From contig CP070675.1 in the NCBI GenBank assembly GCA_020352215.1, positions 3,986,197-4,030,794 on the forward strand: a DNA stretch of 44,598 nucleotides, read 5' to 3'. Every line of letters begins with the position of its first letter. The first letter of the stretch is position 1. Shown piece by piece: positions 37,225-44,598 of this stretch. A program made the translations under genes and the position numbers. The stretch is from Phycisphaerales bacterium (GTDB taxonomy: Bacteria > Planctomycetota > Phycisphaerae > Sedimentisphaerales > Anaerobacaceae). Under the pieces are notes generated by a model. The model did not search any database. It worked only from the letters and a program-made list of their open reading frames with translations, and was not told where the DNA came from.

Positions 37225-38514
37225 ATGAAGCGTATCGTGTCATTGCTTGCTGTGATGGGGGTCATCGTAGTGTTATCCGGCCGTGTGTGTAGTGCGGCAG
37301 AGGCGATCGAGCCAGGGGGAAAGGTCGTGCTCTTCGATGGGAAGAGCTTTGACGGCTGGTTCCGCTATCTGAGAGAGGGTCGCGGCAACGTAGATGAGAC
37401 CTGGGCGGTCAAGCCCGGCGGGATTCTCACCTGCACGGGCCAACCGGCCGGCTACATCCGTACAGCCAAGGCATACAAGAACTACAAGCTTCACTTCGAA
37501 TACCGCTGGCCGCGCAATCCGGGCAACAACGGAGTCTTAGTGCACATGGTGGGAGAGGACCGCGTCTGGCCCAAGAGCCTTGAGTGCCAGGGCGCCTACC
37601 GCAACCAGGGTGACTTCTGGGAGATCGGCGGTCTGGAGTTCAACGAGCACAAGTCCGGCGGGCACCGCGTCCGCGGCCGACGGGTCATCAAATACGGCGA
37701 GCATAACGAAAAGGAACCCGGCCAGTGGAACGTCTACGAAGTGTGGTGTGTCGGCGGGACCGTCCGGCCGTATGTCAACGGCAAGCTCATGAACGAGGCC
37801 AGTGACTGCGCCGTGACGGAAGGCAAGATTTGCCTGCAGAGCGAAGGCGCGCCGATCGAATTTAGAAACATCTATATCGAGCCGGCGAAGGACAAGCCTT
37901 GGCCGGTCAAGCCCGTCAAGAAAACCGTTCTGTTCAACGGCAAGGACCTCGACGGCTGGGTCCGCTTCATCCCCGATGACAAACCAGACGCCGACAAGAA
38001 GTGGACGGTCGATAAGGTCTGGTCGGTACGTGACGGCGTTATTCGGTGCGAGGGCAAGCCCAACGGCTATATCCGCACGGTCGACAGCTACGCCGACTAC
38101 AAACTGCACCTCGAATGGCGCTGGCCGGCCGAGCCGACGAATAGCGGCGTGCTGCTGCACCGAGCAGGCGTCGATCGCGTCTGGCCCAAGTGTGTCGAGG
38201 CGCAACTGATGCATGAAAACGCCGGAGACTTCTGGTTGCTGAGCCATTCGACGATTGTGGTTGACGGCAAGCAGATCGGACCGGAGCAGTACGCCAACGG
38301 CAAGAAGAAGCATCCATCGAACGAGAAACCTCCGGGCCAGTGGAATACTTATGACATTACCTGTGACGGCAAGACGGTGACACTTCTCGTCAATGGCCTG
38401 CTCCAGAATAAGGGAACCGACAGTAATCCATCGTCCGGCCCAATCTGTCTGCAAAGTGAGGGCAGCCCTATCGAGTTTCGCAATATCTATCTGGAGCCGA
38501 TTCACAAGAGATAG
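37225..38514 (+). CDS. exported tandem DUF1080 (3-keto-disaccharide hydrolase-like) protein
   Basis: A 429-aa exported protein with two copies of the DUF1080/PF06439 concanavalin-like domain. ATG 37225 follows AAAGGAG and opens a signal peptide (IVSLLAVMGVIVVLSGRVCS). Copy 1 (about 30-225) runs from VVLFDGKSFDGWFRY through LHFEYRWPRNPGNNGVLVHM to GKICLQSEGAPIEFRNIYIE. Copy 2 (about 230-429) runs from TVLFNGKDLDGWVRFI through LHLEWRWPAEPTNSGVLLHR to GPICLQSEGSPIEFRNIYLE. DUF1080 proteins are thought to act on 3-keto-glycosides in the planctomycete sugar-oxidation pathway, or to bind sugars. The fused pair suggests two binding sites. It appears monocistronic. Confidence 0.87.
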   Translation: MKRIVSLLAVMGVIVVLSGRVCSAAEAIEPGGKVVLFDGKSFDGWFRYLREGRGNVDETWAVKPGGILTCTGQPAGYIRTAKAYKNYKLHFEYRWPRNPGNNGVLVHMVGEDRVWPKSLECQGAYRNQGDFWEIGGLEFNEHKSGGHRVRGRRVIKYGEHNEKEPGQWNVYEVWCVGGTVRPYVNGKLMNEASDCAVTEGKICLQSEGAPIEFRNIYIEPAKDKPWPVKPVKKTVLFNGKDLDGWVRFIPDDKPDADKKWTVDKVWSVRDGVIRCEGKPNGYIRTVDSYADYKLHLEWRWPAEPTNSGVLLHRAGVDRVWPKCVEAQLMHENAGDFWLLSHSTIVVDGKQIGPEQYANGKKKHPSNEKPPGQWNTYDITCDGKTVTLLVNGLLQNKGTDSNPSSGPICLQSEGSPIEFRNIYLEPIHKR

Positions 38515-38955
38515 TGCCCTAACCAATTAGCTATTGCATGGTCACCAAGCCGGCAGGGCGTGCCGCTGCAAGATCTTTCCCGGCGGTGTGACGCCATTTT
38601 GCGCAGCGCTAAGGCGTCTTCGTCACACTTTTTTTTCGACAGCCACATTTCTCGGCCCAAAACGCGGGCCAGCACCCACCCGGCCAGCCGAGTTGCTGAA
38701 CTGACACCGTCAGGCTGGAAAGGCTGTCTGAAGGTACGCAAATAGCAGAATCCCAGACGCGCGTTGTTCGTATGCAGACGCGAGGATTTCCGCATTTTTT
38801 TGTGATGTAATTTGACACACGGTAGTTATCTGGTACAGTACAAGTGTATCAACTCTGAAGAGAGATTTTGTCTAGTCAATTCGATTCGTTAGGTTCGGCA
38901 TCCGGAAGTGCACCGGTTGTCTTGGAGCCCGAATATGGGAGACCGAGGATCGAGA
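38515..38955. other. intergenic region, nothing recognised
   Basis: No gene is supported. Open frames on both strands lack family motifs. An AT-rich stretch at 38795-38880 may hold promoter elements for the following remnant. Confidence 0.3.
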
Positions 38956-39110
38956 ATGACGACCGTGAGTGATTCACGAGTTTTGCGGGTAATCCCTTTG
39001 CCGCTCGCCATGGTCTTGTTCTGCCCATTTGCCGTGCCAAAGTCACTTACGTGGACGACCATGCCAACGTGGCCAATGAAGGCTCAAGCTGGACACTGCT
39101 TTGGATTTAA
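38956..39110 (+). pseudogene. frameshifted N-terminal remnant of a secreted parallel-beta-helix protein
   Basis: The frame from ATG 38956 (GAGG upstream) encodes a signal peptide (VLRVIPLPLAMVLFCPFAV). The continuation lies in the -1 frame as AKVTYVDDHANVANEGSSWT, which ends at TAA 39108-39110. The motif (A)KV-YVDDDA-GANDGSSW is the standard mature start of planctomycete secreted beta-helix or right-handed-repeat proteins. One deleted base near 39036 explains the phase change. Everything after the first 25 mature residues is gone. Confidence 0.6.
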
Positions 39111-39251
39111 CTATGGATAACAAAGGGAAACGTAGTGAATGCGATAGTCTCTAATGGTAGTTTTGTTTGAAGCAGAATTACTCTGTGCGGAAAACCTATC
39201 TATCTGATCTTGGTTTCTGAGTCTAATGGTTTATTCTACGGGACGTGATAT

Positions 39252-42200
39252 ATGAAAAAGCATAGATATACAATTCGGGCGTTTCTGATTACGGCACTCT
39301 TGCTTCTACATTCTTCCGACGCAACAGGAGCAGAAAAGCCGATCCATTATTATAGAGCCGGCGACATCGGAGCATTCTCTGTCGATATTGGGATTCCGGC
39401 CAATATCGATGTCAGCACAACGGTGTTCACTGTCCGGGCGAGTAACAAAAAGCTTTATCTGCTATACGTTGAATCTACGGAGTCTGCCGCCGAGAGTCTG
39501 ATGGAAGCGACGTTGTCCGTCAATCAACTTAATTTGTCCAGGAAGAATCTGTGGGCGATAGGAAGAGCCTGCTTGATATATGCGAATGACTACGGTGACA
39601 AATTCCCACCGAATCTCCGGGTGCTTGTTGAGAAAAAGTACCTGCCCATATACCCTGAATCACCGTTTAAGCCGACGGGTTTTGACGGTCCCAGCTACAT
39701 CTATATTGCTGGACAATCTACTTCCTCTGAGCCAGGTAATATTGTTGCTTATGAAAATCCTGAGTTTTGCAGCGGCGAGATTAACGTTCTGTTTCTGGAT
39801 ACTCACGTGGAGGCAATGACGCCAGAGGAACTCTCAGCGGCCCTGGAAGCAACTTACAGACGTCTCCGCAGAGAAATGCCAAAAGTTTCGTTGAAAGCGC
39901 GTGAGGTAGCCAGGCCGAAAGTATCAGCGGCTCGTTCTCTTAAAGTTTTTGGACGCTTCCAGGGCAGTGGTGAGGTTAAACTGAGCGTTTTCGGGCGCGA
40001 TTCGGAGGAATTGCTGTCCGAGCCGAGTCTTATCGCATCGATCGAGCTCGATCTGCCACGAGTGGACGGCGGAAATGCGGAGCTGCTAAAGGAGTGGGCA
40101 ACGGCGCAGGCGAGGCAATACATGGTACGCGTGCTCGACAGCCCACACACGAGCTATTACCAGTATTGTCTGCTTCAGTCCCGGCAGAGGTATGGCTTGT
40201 CTGACAGCCTGCTCAGGGAAATACTCCGAGACCGGAGTGTGCGACCGAGTAGAACTGCGGATCTTTATGCCATGACGACCGGAGCGTTGGCAATACAGGA
40301 ATCGCTGCAATTGGAGGAGATGACAGGCCGGCGAGAATTTCCATTAGGGAGGGACGTTGCAATTAGTACGCTCGAGGGGCCTACCGTCAAGTCTCATCCT
40401 TTCGATGAGATGCTTGGGGGGCGCACGCCCAAAGTATTCCCTGTTGCCGGCCTTATTCCCTATGACAATTACTACTGTCATTTCAGCAGTATTTCGAAGG
40501 AAATAGCTGCCAGTGACTTGTTCAAACAGTGGGGAGGTAGCCTGCTGCGGGCAATGACCGTTAGCGCGCGCGATTCCGACCTACCGAGCCGATATATGAA
40601 TCAACTTTGCATTGATCTGTCGGCACTCACACGACTGTTTGGTGATTTTGTTATTGGTGAGGTTGCAATTACCGGAGGCGATCCTTTTGTGAAGGAAGGT
40701 TCGGATATTGCGCTGATAATTCATGTTAAGGGTCGCAGCATTTTTGACAGAATGACGAACGAATATGCTAATGGAGTGCTGAGGGCCAATCGGGATGCCA
40801 AAGCATCCGAAATGGAATACGAGGGGGTCTCTATTCGGAGCATTGTGACACCTAACCGTAGAATTTCATCCCACTCGGCTTATTTGGGAGAGTACAAAGT
40901 CAACTCCAATTCCATGGACACGCTGAAACTGATTATCGATACGTTTGCGAAAAAGCGAAAGTCGATGGCCGATAACCTCGATCTGCAGTATATGCGAACG
41001 ATATTTCCCGGCACTGCGGAGGAGGAGGACGGTTTTATTTACCTTTCGGATTCGTTCATTCGAAAATTGCTCAGCCCGCGATGGAAGATTGAGGCCCAGC
41101 GGCGTATTGTCTGCCAGAACCACCTGCGGATGATTGCGAATGCCGGAATGATGTACCAGTCTGAGATGCGTAACAAGCCATCAATCGAAACCCTGATTGA
41201 GCAGAAGTATCTGAGCGAAAAAGTGAACCGGTGTCCCGACGGTGGGACCTATTCGCTCGATGAATCGTGGCGGGCCTTTTGTACGGTTCACAACTGCCTG
41301 CAGTATTGCACACCGATCTCCAGCATTTCCTTCGACAAGGTTGCAGAGTATGAGGCAAGGGATTACAAGCAGTTTGTCGAGCGGTACAGCAGGTACTGGA
41401 GTCGCTTCTTTGACCCGATAGGTATTCGTCTGTGGCTCGGGGACAGAATCGAAGCAGAAACTTGTATCCTGCCGCTGATTGAGAACAGCATCTACAACCA
41501 ACTGCGACAGATGATCGGCGGTGAGCCCGTTCATCTGAACTCACAGGTGTTGACCAAGAACACCATCGTTTCGATTACGAGCAAACTGGGCGCAGAGAGC
41601 AACCAGGTCGATAATATCCTGCGATGGATACCGAAAGAGGTTCTTTTCACCTCCCCAGAGATCAGGAAATGGATTGGGGAGAATTTGTCGGTAGCCTTCT
41701 ACGACAGTGATGTACTGTTTACGTTCGCCGAGGAAGGCATGGGCATGTTCGGTGGATGGATGAACCTCGAAAATCAAATCGTGACCGGGCTGATTGCCTC
41801 ATCTGTCAATCTCCCGGTTTACTTCGTAGTCGAACTCGAAGATGAGAACTTGGCCAAAGCCTCCATTCGTAGGATGGCCAAGGCCGTTCACTGGCGGTCT
41901 GCGTCGCGGAATCGGGGTGATTTCTTCATGTTCGACGTCGAACCTTATGCTGCCGGAGAATACAAGGGACATGAGATTAACACGCTTGCTTTCCAGCTGT
42001 TCATGATTAAGTTCCGTCTCCACTATGCGATTGCCTCGAAACGCTTGATTCTATCGACAAAACGTTACGTGCTCGAAGAAGTCCTGGATTCACTGGACAG
42101 AATGCAGGAGGGTACGGACGCCAAGACCACGGCAAATATTCACTTGAAAATCCAGCCACGTGCGTTTGACCGCCTTCGCCCTGTCATTCGGATTGGCTGG

Positions 42201-42536
42201 CAGGAACGGATGCGCAGCGCTTGTCTAATGAACATTGAGCCTGTTCGTGTCCTGGTTGAATGTCACAACGCGACCGAACAAACACTGAACGAGATCAGCA
42301 GGAAGGTTGAAGGTGTGACCCTGCGATGCCCGTGTGGAGGGAGCTATATCCATGATTCACAACGTGACATTGTCTATTGTTCCGTTCACGGGAATCATAA
42401 TTTCCCTCGCCAGCCTGTACAAATGACAGAGAGTGAAGAGCTATTCAATTTCATCGGCCGCATGATCGATTTTTCCGTGGAGTTCAAGTTTACGGAAGAA
42501 GGTATCAGGACAAAATTGGCCTTTGAACTGGAATAG
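39252..42536 (+). CDS. 1094-aa secreted protein with embedded pseudopilin-like modules
   Basis: A very large exported protein with signal peptide AFLITALLLLHSSDATGA. Residues about 95-200 resemble the globular part of planctomycete type II pseudopilins (LWAIGRACLIYANDYGDKFP, then PPNLRVLVEKKYLP, SPSYIYIAG-like GPSYIYIAGQS, and GEINVLFLDTHVEAMTPEEL), where the usual DGHVE is DTHVE. A second short element near 620-690 has RRIVCQNHLRMIANAGMMYQ, RCPDGGTYSLDE and CTVHN. A third near 1030-1060 has RCPCGGSYIHDSQRD and CSVHGNHN. These are the CP-GG-Y and C-xHG parts seen in pseudopilin relatives. The rest, with several alpha/beta stretches, is of the DUF3352-like secreted kind or unknown. No prepilin N-terminal helix is present. 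The weak GGGACG site is eight bases before ATG. Function is unknown. Confidence 0.7.
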   Translation: MKKHRYTIRAFLITALLLLHSSDATGAEKPIHYYRAGDIGAFSVDIGIPANIDVSTTVFTVRASNKKLYLLYVESTESAAESLMEATLSVNQLNLSRKNLWAIGRACLIYANDYGDKFPPNLRVLVEKKYLPIYPESPFKPTGFDGPSYIYIAGQSTSSEPGNIVAYENPEFCSGEINVLFLDTHVEAMTPEELSAALEATYRRLRREMPKVSLKAREVARPKVSAARSLKVFGRFQGSGEVKLSVFGRDSEELLSEPSLIASIELDLPRVDGGNAELLKEWATAQARQYMVRVLDSPHTSYYQYCLLQSRQRYGLSDSLLREILRDRSVRPSRTADLYAMTTGALAIQESLQLEEMTGRREFPLGRDVAISTLEGPTVKSHPFDEMLGGRTPKVFPVAGLIPYDNYYCHFSSISKEIAASDLFKQWGGSLLRAMTVSARDSDLPSRYMNQLCIDLSALTRLFGDFVIGEVAITGGDPFVKEGSDIALIIHVKGRSIFDRMTNEYANGVLRANRDAKASEMEYEGVSIRSIVTPNRRISSHSAYLGEYKVNSNSMDTLKLIIDTFAKKRKSMADNLDLQYMRTIFPGTAEEEDGFIYLSDSFIRKLLSPRWKIEAQRRIVCQNHLRMIANAGMMYQSEMRNKPSIETLIEQKYLSEKVNRCPDGGTYSLDESWRAFCTVHNCLQYCTPISSISFDKVAEYEARDYKQFVERYSRYWSRFFDPIGIRLWLGDRIEAETCILPLIENSIYNQLRQMIGGEPVHLNSQVLTKNTIVSITSKLGAESNQVDNILRWIPKEVLFTSPEIRKWIGENLSVAFYDSDVLFTFAEEGMGMFGGWMNLENQIVTGLIASSVNLPVYFVVELEDENLAKASIRRMAKAVHWRSASRNRGDFFMFDVEPYAAGEYKGHEINTLAFQLFMIKFRLHYAIASKRLILSTKRYVLEEVLDSLDRMQEGTDAKTTANIHLKIQPRAFDRLRPVIRIGWQERMRSACLMNIEPVRVLVECHNATEQTLNEISRKVEGVTLRCPCGGSYIHDSQRDIVYCSVHGNHNFPRQPVQMTESEELFNFIGRMIDFSVEFKFTEEGIRTKLAFELE

Positions 42537-42554
42537 GAAGTTGACGCACCGACC

Positions 42555-42774
42555 GTGTTCACCTGGTTCACGTGTTCGGCGCATCCACAGGTAAGACTCC
42601 CGAAAACGGGAGAATGCCCGGTGTGCGCCGTGCCCCTCATTCCCGTCGCGGCGCGCGCGAACTGCCCCAGCAATCGTATTCAGCTGCTCCATGCATCCAC
42701 AAATCAAGATGTGGAAGACTGGGAAATGTCCGATCTGCGGCATGGACCTTGTCCTCGCCAAGCCGCAGAAGTAG
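42555..42774 (+). pseudogene. decayed tandem heavy-metal-binding domains (HMBD)
   Basis: Two copies of the HMBD motif (family pattern YTCPMHP-V-----GKCP-CGM-L-P) survive in different frames. Copy 1, in the frame of the preceding gene just after its TAG, reads FTCSAHPQVRLPKTGECPVC, then AVPLIPV. Copy 2 starts at 42691 in another frame as FSCSMHPQIKMWKTGKCPIC, then GMDLVLAKPQK and a stop at 42772. Copy 1 has lost both conserved Met residues. Such domains sit at the N-terminus of copper/silver efflux adaptors and P-type ATPases; the rest of the gene is absent. Confidence 0.65.
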
Positions 42775-42817
42775 AAGAAGGCAATCTCCCAACAATTGCT
42801 TCCAGGGTAACGAAACG

Positions 42818-43027
42818 GTGTTAGGTTCATTTTCGCGGACAGCAGGTGACGGAACGCAAACCGCCGGCACAGGCAAGACCGCAGCGGAGATAGAGACCTC
42901 TGGCACCTTGCTCGAAGCTGGCCGGGACTTCGTGGAGGAGACGGCCAACGGCACGGAAAACATCTGGTGGATTCTCGAAGGTTTGGACTATCCGCGCCCC
43001 TTGTGGGAGTTGTTACCGGAGAACTGA
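42818..43027 (+). pseudogene. C-terminal remnant of a GLUG/adhesin-type secreted protein
   Basis: The frame reads LGSFSRTAGDGTQTAGTGKT, then AAEIETSGTLLEAGRDFVEE and TANGTENIWWILEGLDYPRP, ending LWELLPEN and TGA. In planctomycete GLUG-motif proteins the C-terminal repeat reads SFWDTQTSG--TS-GGTGKT-AEMQ---TFLEAGWDF--E--NGTEDIWWI-EG-DYPRLWWE, so this is the last 70 residues or so of such a protein. The upstream repeats are missing, and no start lies close by in a protein-like context. Confidence 0.65.
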
Positions 43028-43089
43028 TTTCTGCCACTGCCTCGGCATCGCAGGGTGTAGTTCATCGGACGCTTACGCTGCGGTGCGAC

Positions 43090-43206
43090 TTAGGGGGCCG
43101 TATCCTCTGGCTGCGGCGCGCTGAGGATGGCGAAATCGAAGAAATCCACGGCTCCGCTTGCGTTTGCGTCGCATTCGCAGCACCAATCGGGGGCCGCGAA
43201 GTGTCG
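43090..43206 (-). pseudogene. dockerin-like C-terminal remnant
   Basis: The minus-strand frame reads FAAPDWCCECDANASGAVDF, then FDFAILSAPQPEDTAP and a stop at 43090. DWC-xx-D-N-SGAVDF-DFAIL is the calcium-loop pattern of planctomycete half-dockerins. It is not in the frame of the PQQ-like gene that ends at 43262, so it is the tail of another lost gene. Confidence 0.5.
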
Positions 43207-43261
43207 CCTGCGGCCGCCTTGCCTTCGCAGAAATCCACACAAGTCATGTGTTACGTGGTGG

Positions 43262-44598
43262 CTAATTGCTCATTTGGGATGGTTCGGAGTTGATCTTAAG
43301 CGCGAAGAGCCGTCTTTGCGTGGGGAAATAGAATACGCCGTTATGAACCGCCGGGGTGATTGCCATGGACTTGAGGCGAGAGCGGGACAGCACCTGTTTT
43401 TCCCGAGCGGCCTTCAGGACCCACAATAGGTTCTTTTCGGTGCTGATATACACCTTGCCGCCTACTACCACCGGCGAGGCACTCCAGACGCCGGCTTCCA
43501 GTTCATGCTGCCAGTTTTGCTCTCCGGTATCCGCGTCGAGACAAAACAATCGGCCGGTGAAATCGGAGATATACAGCAATCCATCGTCTATCGCCACATC
43601 GGACAGACTGCGACCGACCACACGGGTCTCCCAGATCCTCCGACCGGTCGCGGCGTCGATGCAAGAAAGCATACCCTTGCCCGGGCCGTGGATAGGGCTC
43701 TGGCCGATAGCAACATAGATGCGATCCTCATAGACCACCGGCGTAGCGATGATCTCACTGGGTCCATCCGGGCTTTTATTGTTCCAACTGGCGTATGGAA
43801 TCGTTTTGCCTTCTCGCCGCCGATAGTCGGGCGGATTGCAATCATATTGCCAGATCTTTCTTAGCTTTTGCGTTTTTTCGTTGCTCGTTTCTGAGCCGAG
43901 AGGTTCAAACGCGTATAGCACGCCGTCGCCACCGCCGAAGAGAATCATGGCTCGCCCGCCAATCTCCGTCGCCACCGGCGAGGACCAGTGCCCGTGAAAC
44001 ATTCGCTTGCCGATCAGCTCGCCGTCTGTGGCTGCCAGCCTGCCGGTGTGCTTGTCCAGCACAATCAGACTGGGAGCCAACGGATTCGCAACGTTCCTGT
44101 GAGTATCATCCATGCCGTTGGAAGTGCAGACATACAGATAGTCACCGTGCAGCAGAGTCGTACTACCACAAACATCATGCGGCACCACCGACAGCTTCTT
44201 AATCATGTCAAAACGCCAGATGATATCTCCATCGGTCTCGGCAAGTTCATAGCTGGAGTCCTCAGGGACACCCATGTACTCGATCTCCCGCAGGAACGGC
44301 CCGTTGTTGCCGTCTGCCTGACCATTGCGATCCAGACAAAGCACATCGCCCCGAGGGCCGACGACGTACAATCGCTTACCATCGACCGCCGGTCTCGAAC
44401 ACACGCCGCATGTCCAGTGATTGAAGTGGAATGGCGGGTCATTCCCCTCCATATACCGCGGAATCACCATCTGCCAGATCATCTTACCGGTCGCCTGCTC
44501 CAGACACATCACAATTCCCCCGCCGGTCCGCTTCAACACGGGATGCTTTAGCTCCCTATCATTAATCCCTATGAATATCCGACCGCCGTCAATCTGCG
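43262..44598 (-). CDS. PQQ-binding-like beta-propeller protein, 5' end beyond the window
   Basis: The visible 445 codons or so stay open to the window edge (upstream residues RIFIGINDRELKHPVL), so the true start lies outside. It is a BamB/PQQ-like propeller with blade motifs CLEQATGKMIWQMVIP, DGKRLYVVGPRGDVLCLDRN, GRLFCLDADTGEQNWQHELE, GKVYISTEKNLLWVLKAARE and NGVFYFPTQRRLFALKINSE. A WTCGVCSRPAVDG segment and PHDVCGSTTLLHGDYLYVCT resemble the propellers of secreted planctomycete quinoprotein-like proteins. No dehydrogenase active-site motif is seen. It is related in type, not closely in sequence, to the 28428 protein. The signal peptide cannot be judged. Confidence 0.85.
   Translation of the reverse strand, partial: QIDGGRIFIGINDRELKHPVLKRTGGGIVMCLEQATGKMIWQMVIPRYMEGNDPPFHFNHWTCGVCSRPAVDGKRLYVVGPRGDVLCLDRNGQADGNNGPFLREIEYMGVPEDSSYELAETDGDIIWRFDMIKKLSVVPHDVCGSTTLLHGDYLYVCTSNGMDDTHRNVANPLAPSLIVLDKHTGRLAATDGELIGKRMFHGHWSSPVATEIGGRAMILFGGGDGVLYAFEPLGSETSNEKTQKLRKIWQYDCNPPDYRRREGKTIPYASWNNKSPDGPSEIIATPVVYEDRIYVAIGQSPIHGPGKGMLSCIDAATGRRIWETRVVGRSLSDVAIDDGLLYISDFTGRLFCLDADTGEQNWQHELEAGVWSASPVVVGGKVYISTEKNLLWVLKAAREKQVLSRSRLKSMAITPAVHNGVFYFPTQRRLFALKINSEPSQMSN

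Noticed and set aside
37537..38526. 329-codon minus-strand open frame
   Set aside because: Antisense to the tandem DUF1080 gene; its apparent repeat merely mirrors the duplicated domain.

Overview
The window looks like a chromosomal segment of a Planctomycetota bacterium, most likely of the Phycisphaerae/Sedimentisphaerales type. The reasons are the combination of families: a PF07638-type ECF sigma factor, two hydrazine-synthase-alpha-like PD40/multihaem proteins, a tandem DUF1080 protein, BamB-like PQQ propellers, pseudopilin-like H-X9-DG modules, and many secreted proteins ending in planctomycete dockerin-like repeats. No rRNA, tRNA, CRISPR array or intact insertion sequence was seen. Gene density is low and several intergenic stretches hold decayed pieces of secreted-protein genes.

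Layout. 1-6.7 kb: a lone ECF sigma factor (minus), a second ECF sigma factor translationally coupled to a zinc-finger/FecR anti-sigma factor and followed by a secreted protein, a beta-lactamase-fold protein that lacks the catalytic serine, and a GNAT acetyltransferase. 7-10.4 kb: one very large secreted LamG/dockerin-like protein cut in two by a single in-frame TAA. 10.4-12.1 kb: a gene-poor stretch with a peptidase S58 remnant. 12.1-16.4 kb: a secreted dockerin-like protein with a matrixin-like protease, then an unusual C39-like plus HExxH double-protease fusion. 16.4-18.8 kb (minus): an ECF sigma / membrane anti-sigma / secretin-N-like operon. 19.4-29.7 kb: a coiled-coil secreted protein and an HzsA-like protein (minus), divergent from a GH2 glycosidase; then a small double-dockerin protein and a PQQ-propeller protein.

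30.2-33.6 kb is the most interesting part: a compact, visibly AT-richer minus-strand operon bounded by a terminator hairpin. It encodes one or two very short ORFs, a 127-aa helical protein, a divergent RtcB-like protein and a radical SAM/SPASM protein. All three main genes overlap or nearly touch. The RtcB homologue keeps the metal-binding Asp, Cys and four His in RtcB order, but the Asn and Arg positions that normally hold guanylate look replaced. I know of no described system that pairs this kind of RtcB relative with a SPASM maturase; a peptide (RiPP) or RNA/nucleotide modification role is inference.

33.8-44.6 kb: a pseudopilin C-terminal fragment, a second HzsA-like protein with an apparently leaderless promoter, a tandem DUF1080 protein, a 1094-aa secreted protein with embedded pseudopilin-like modules, a cluster of remnants (heavy-metal-binding domains, a GLUG-type C-terminus, a dockerin-like end), and a PQQ-propeller gene that runs off the window. 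Overall the genes describe a polysaccharide- and protein-degrading, envelope-rich lifestyle controlled by several ECF sigma/anti-sigma pairs, with one probable horizontally acquired modification cassette.
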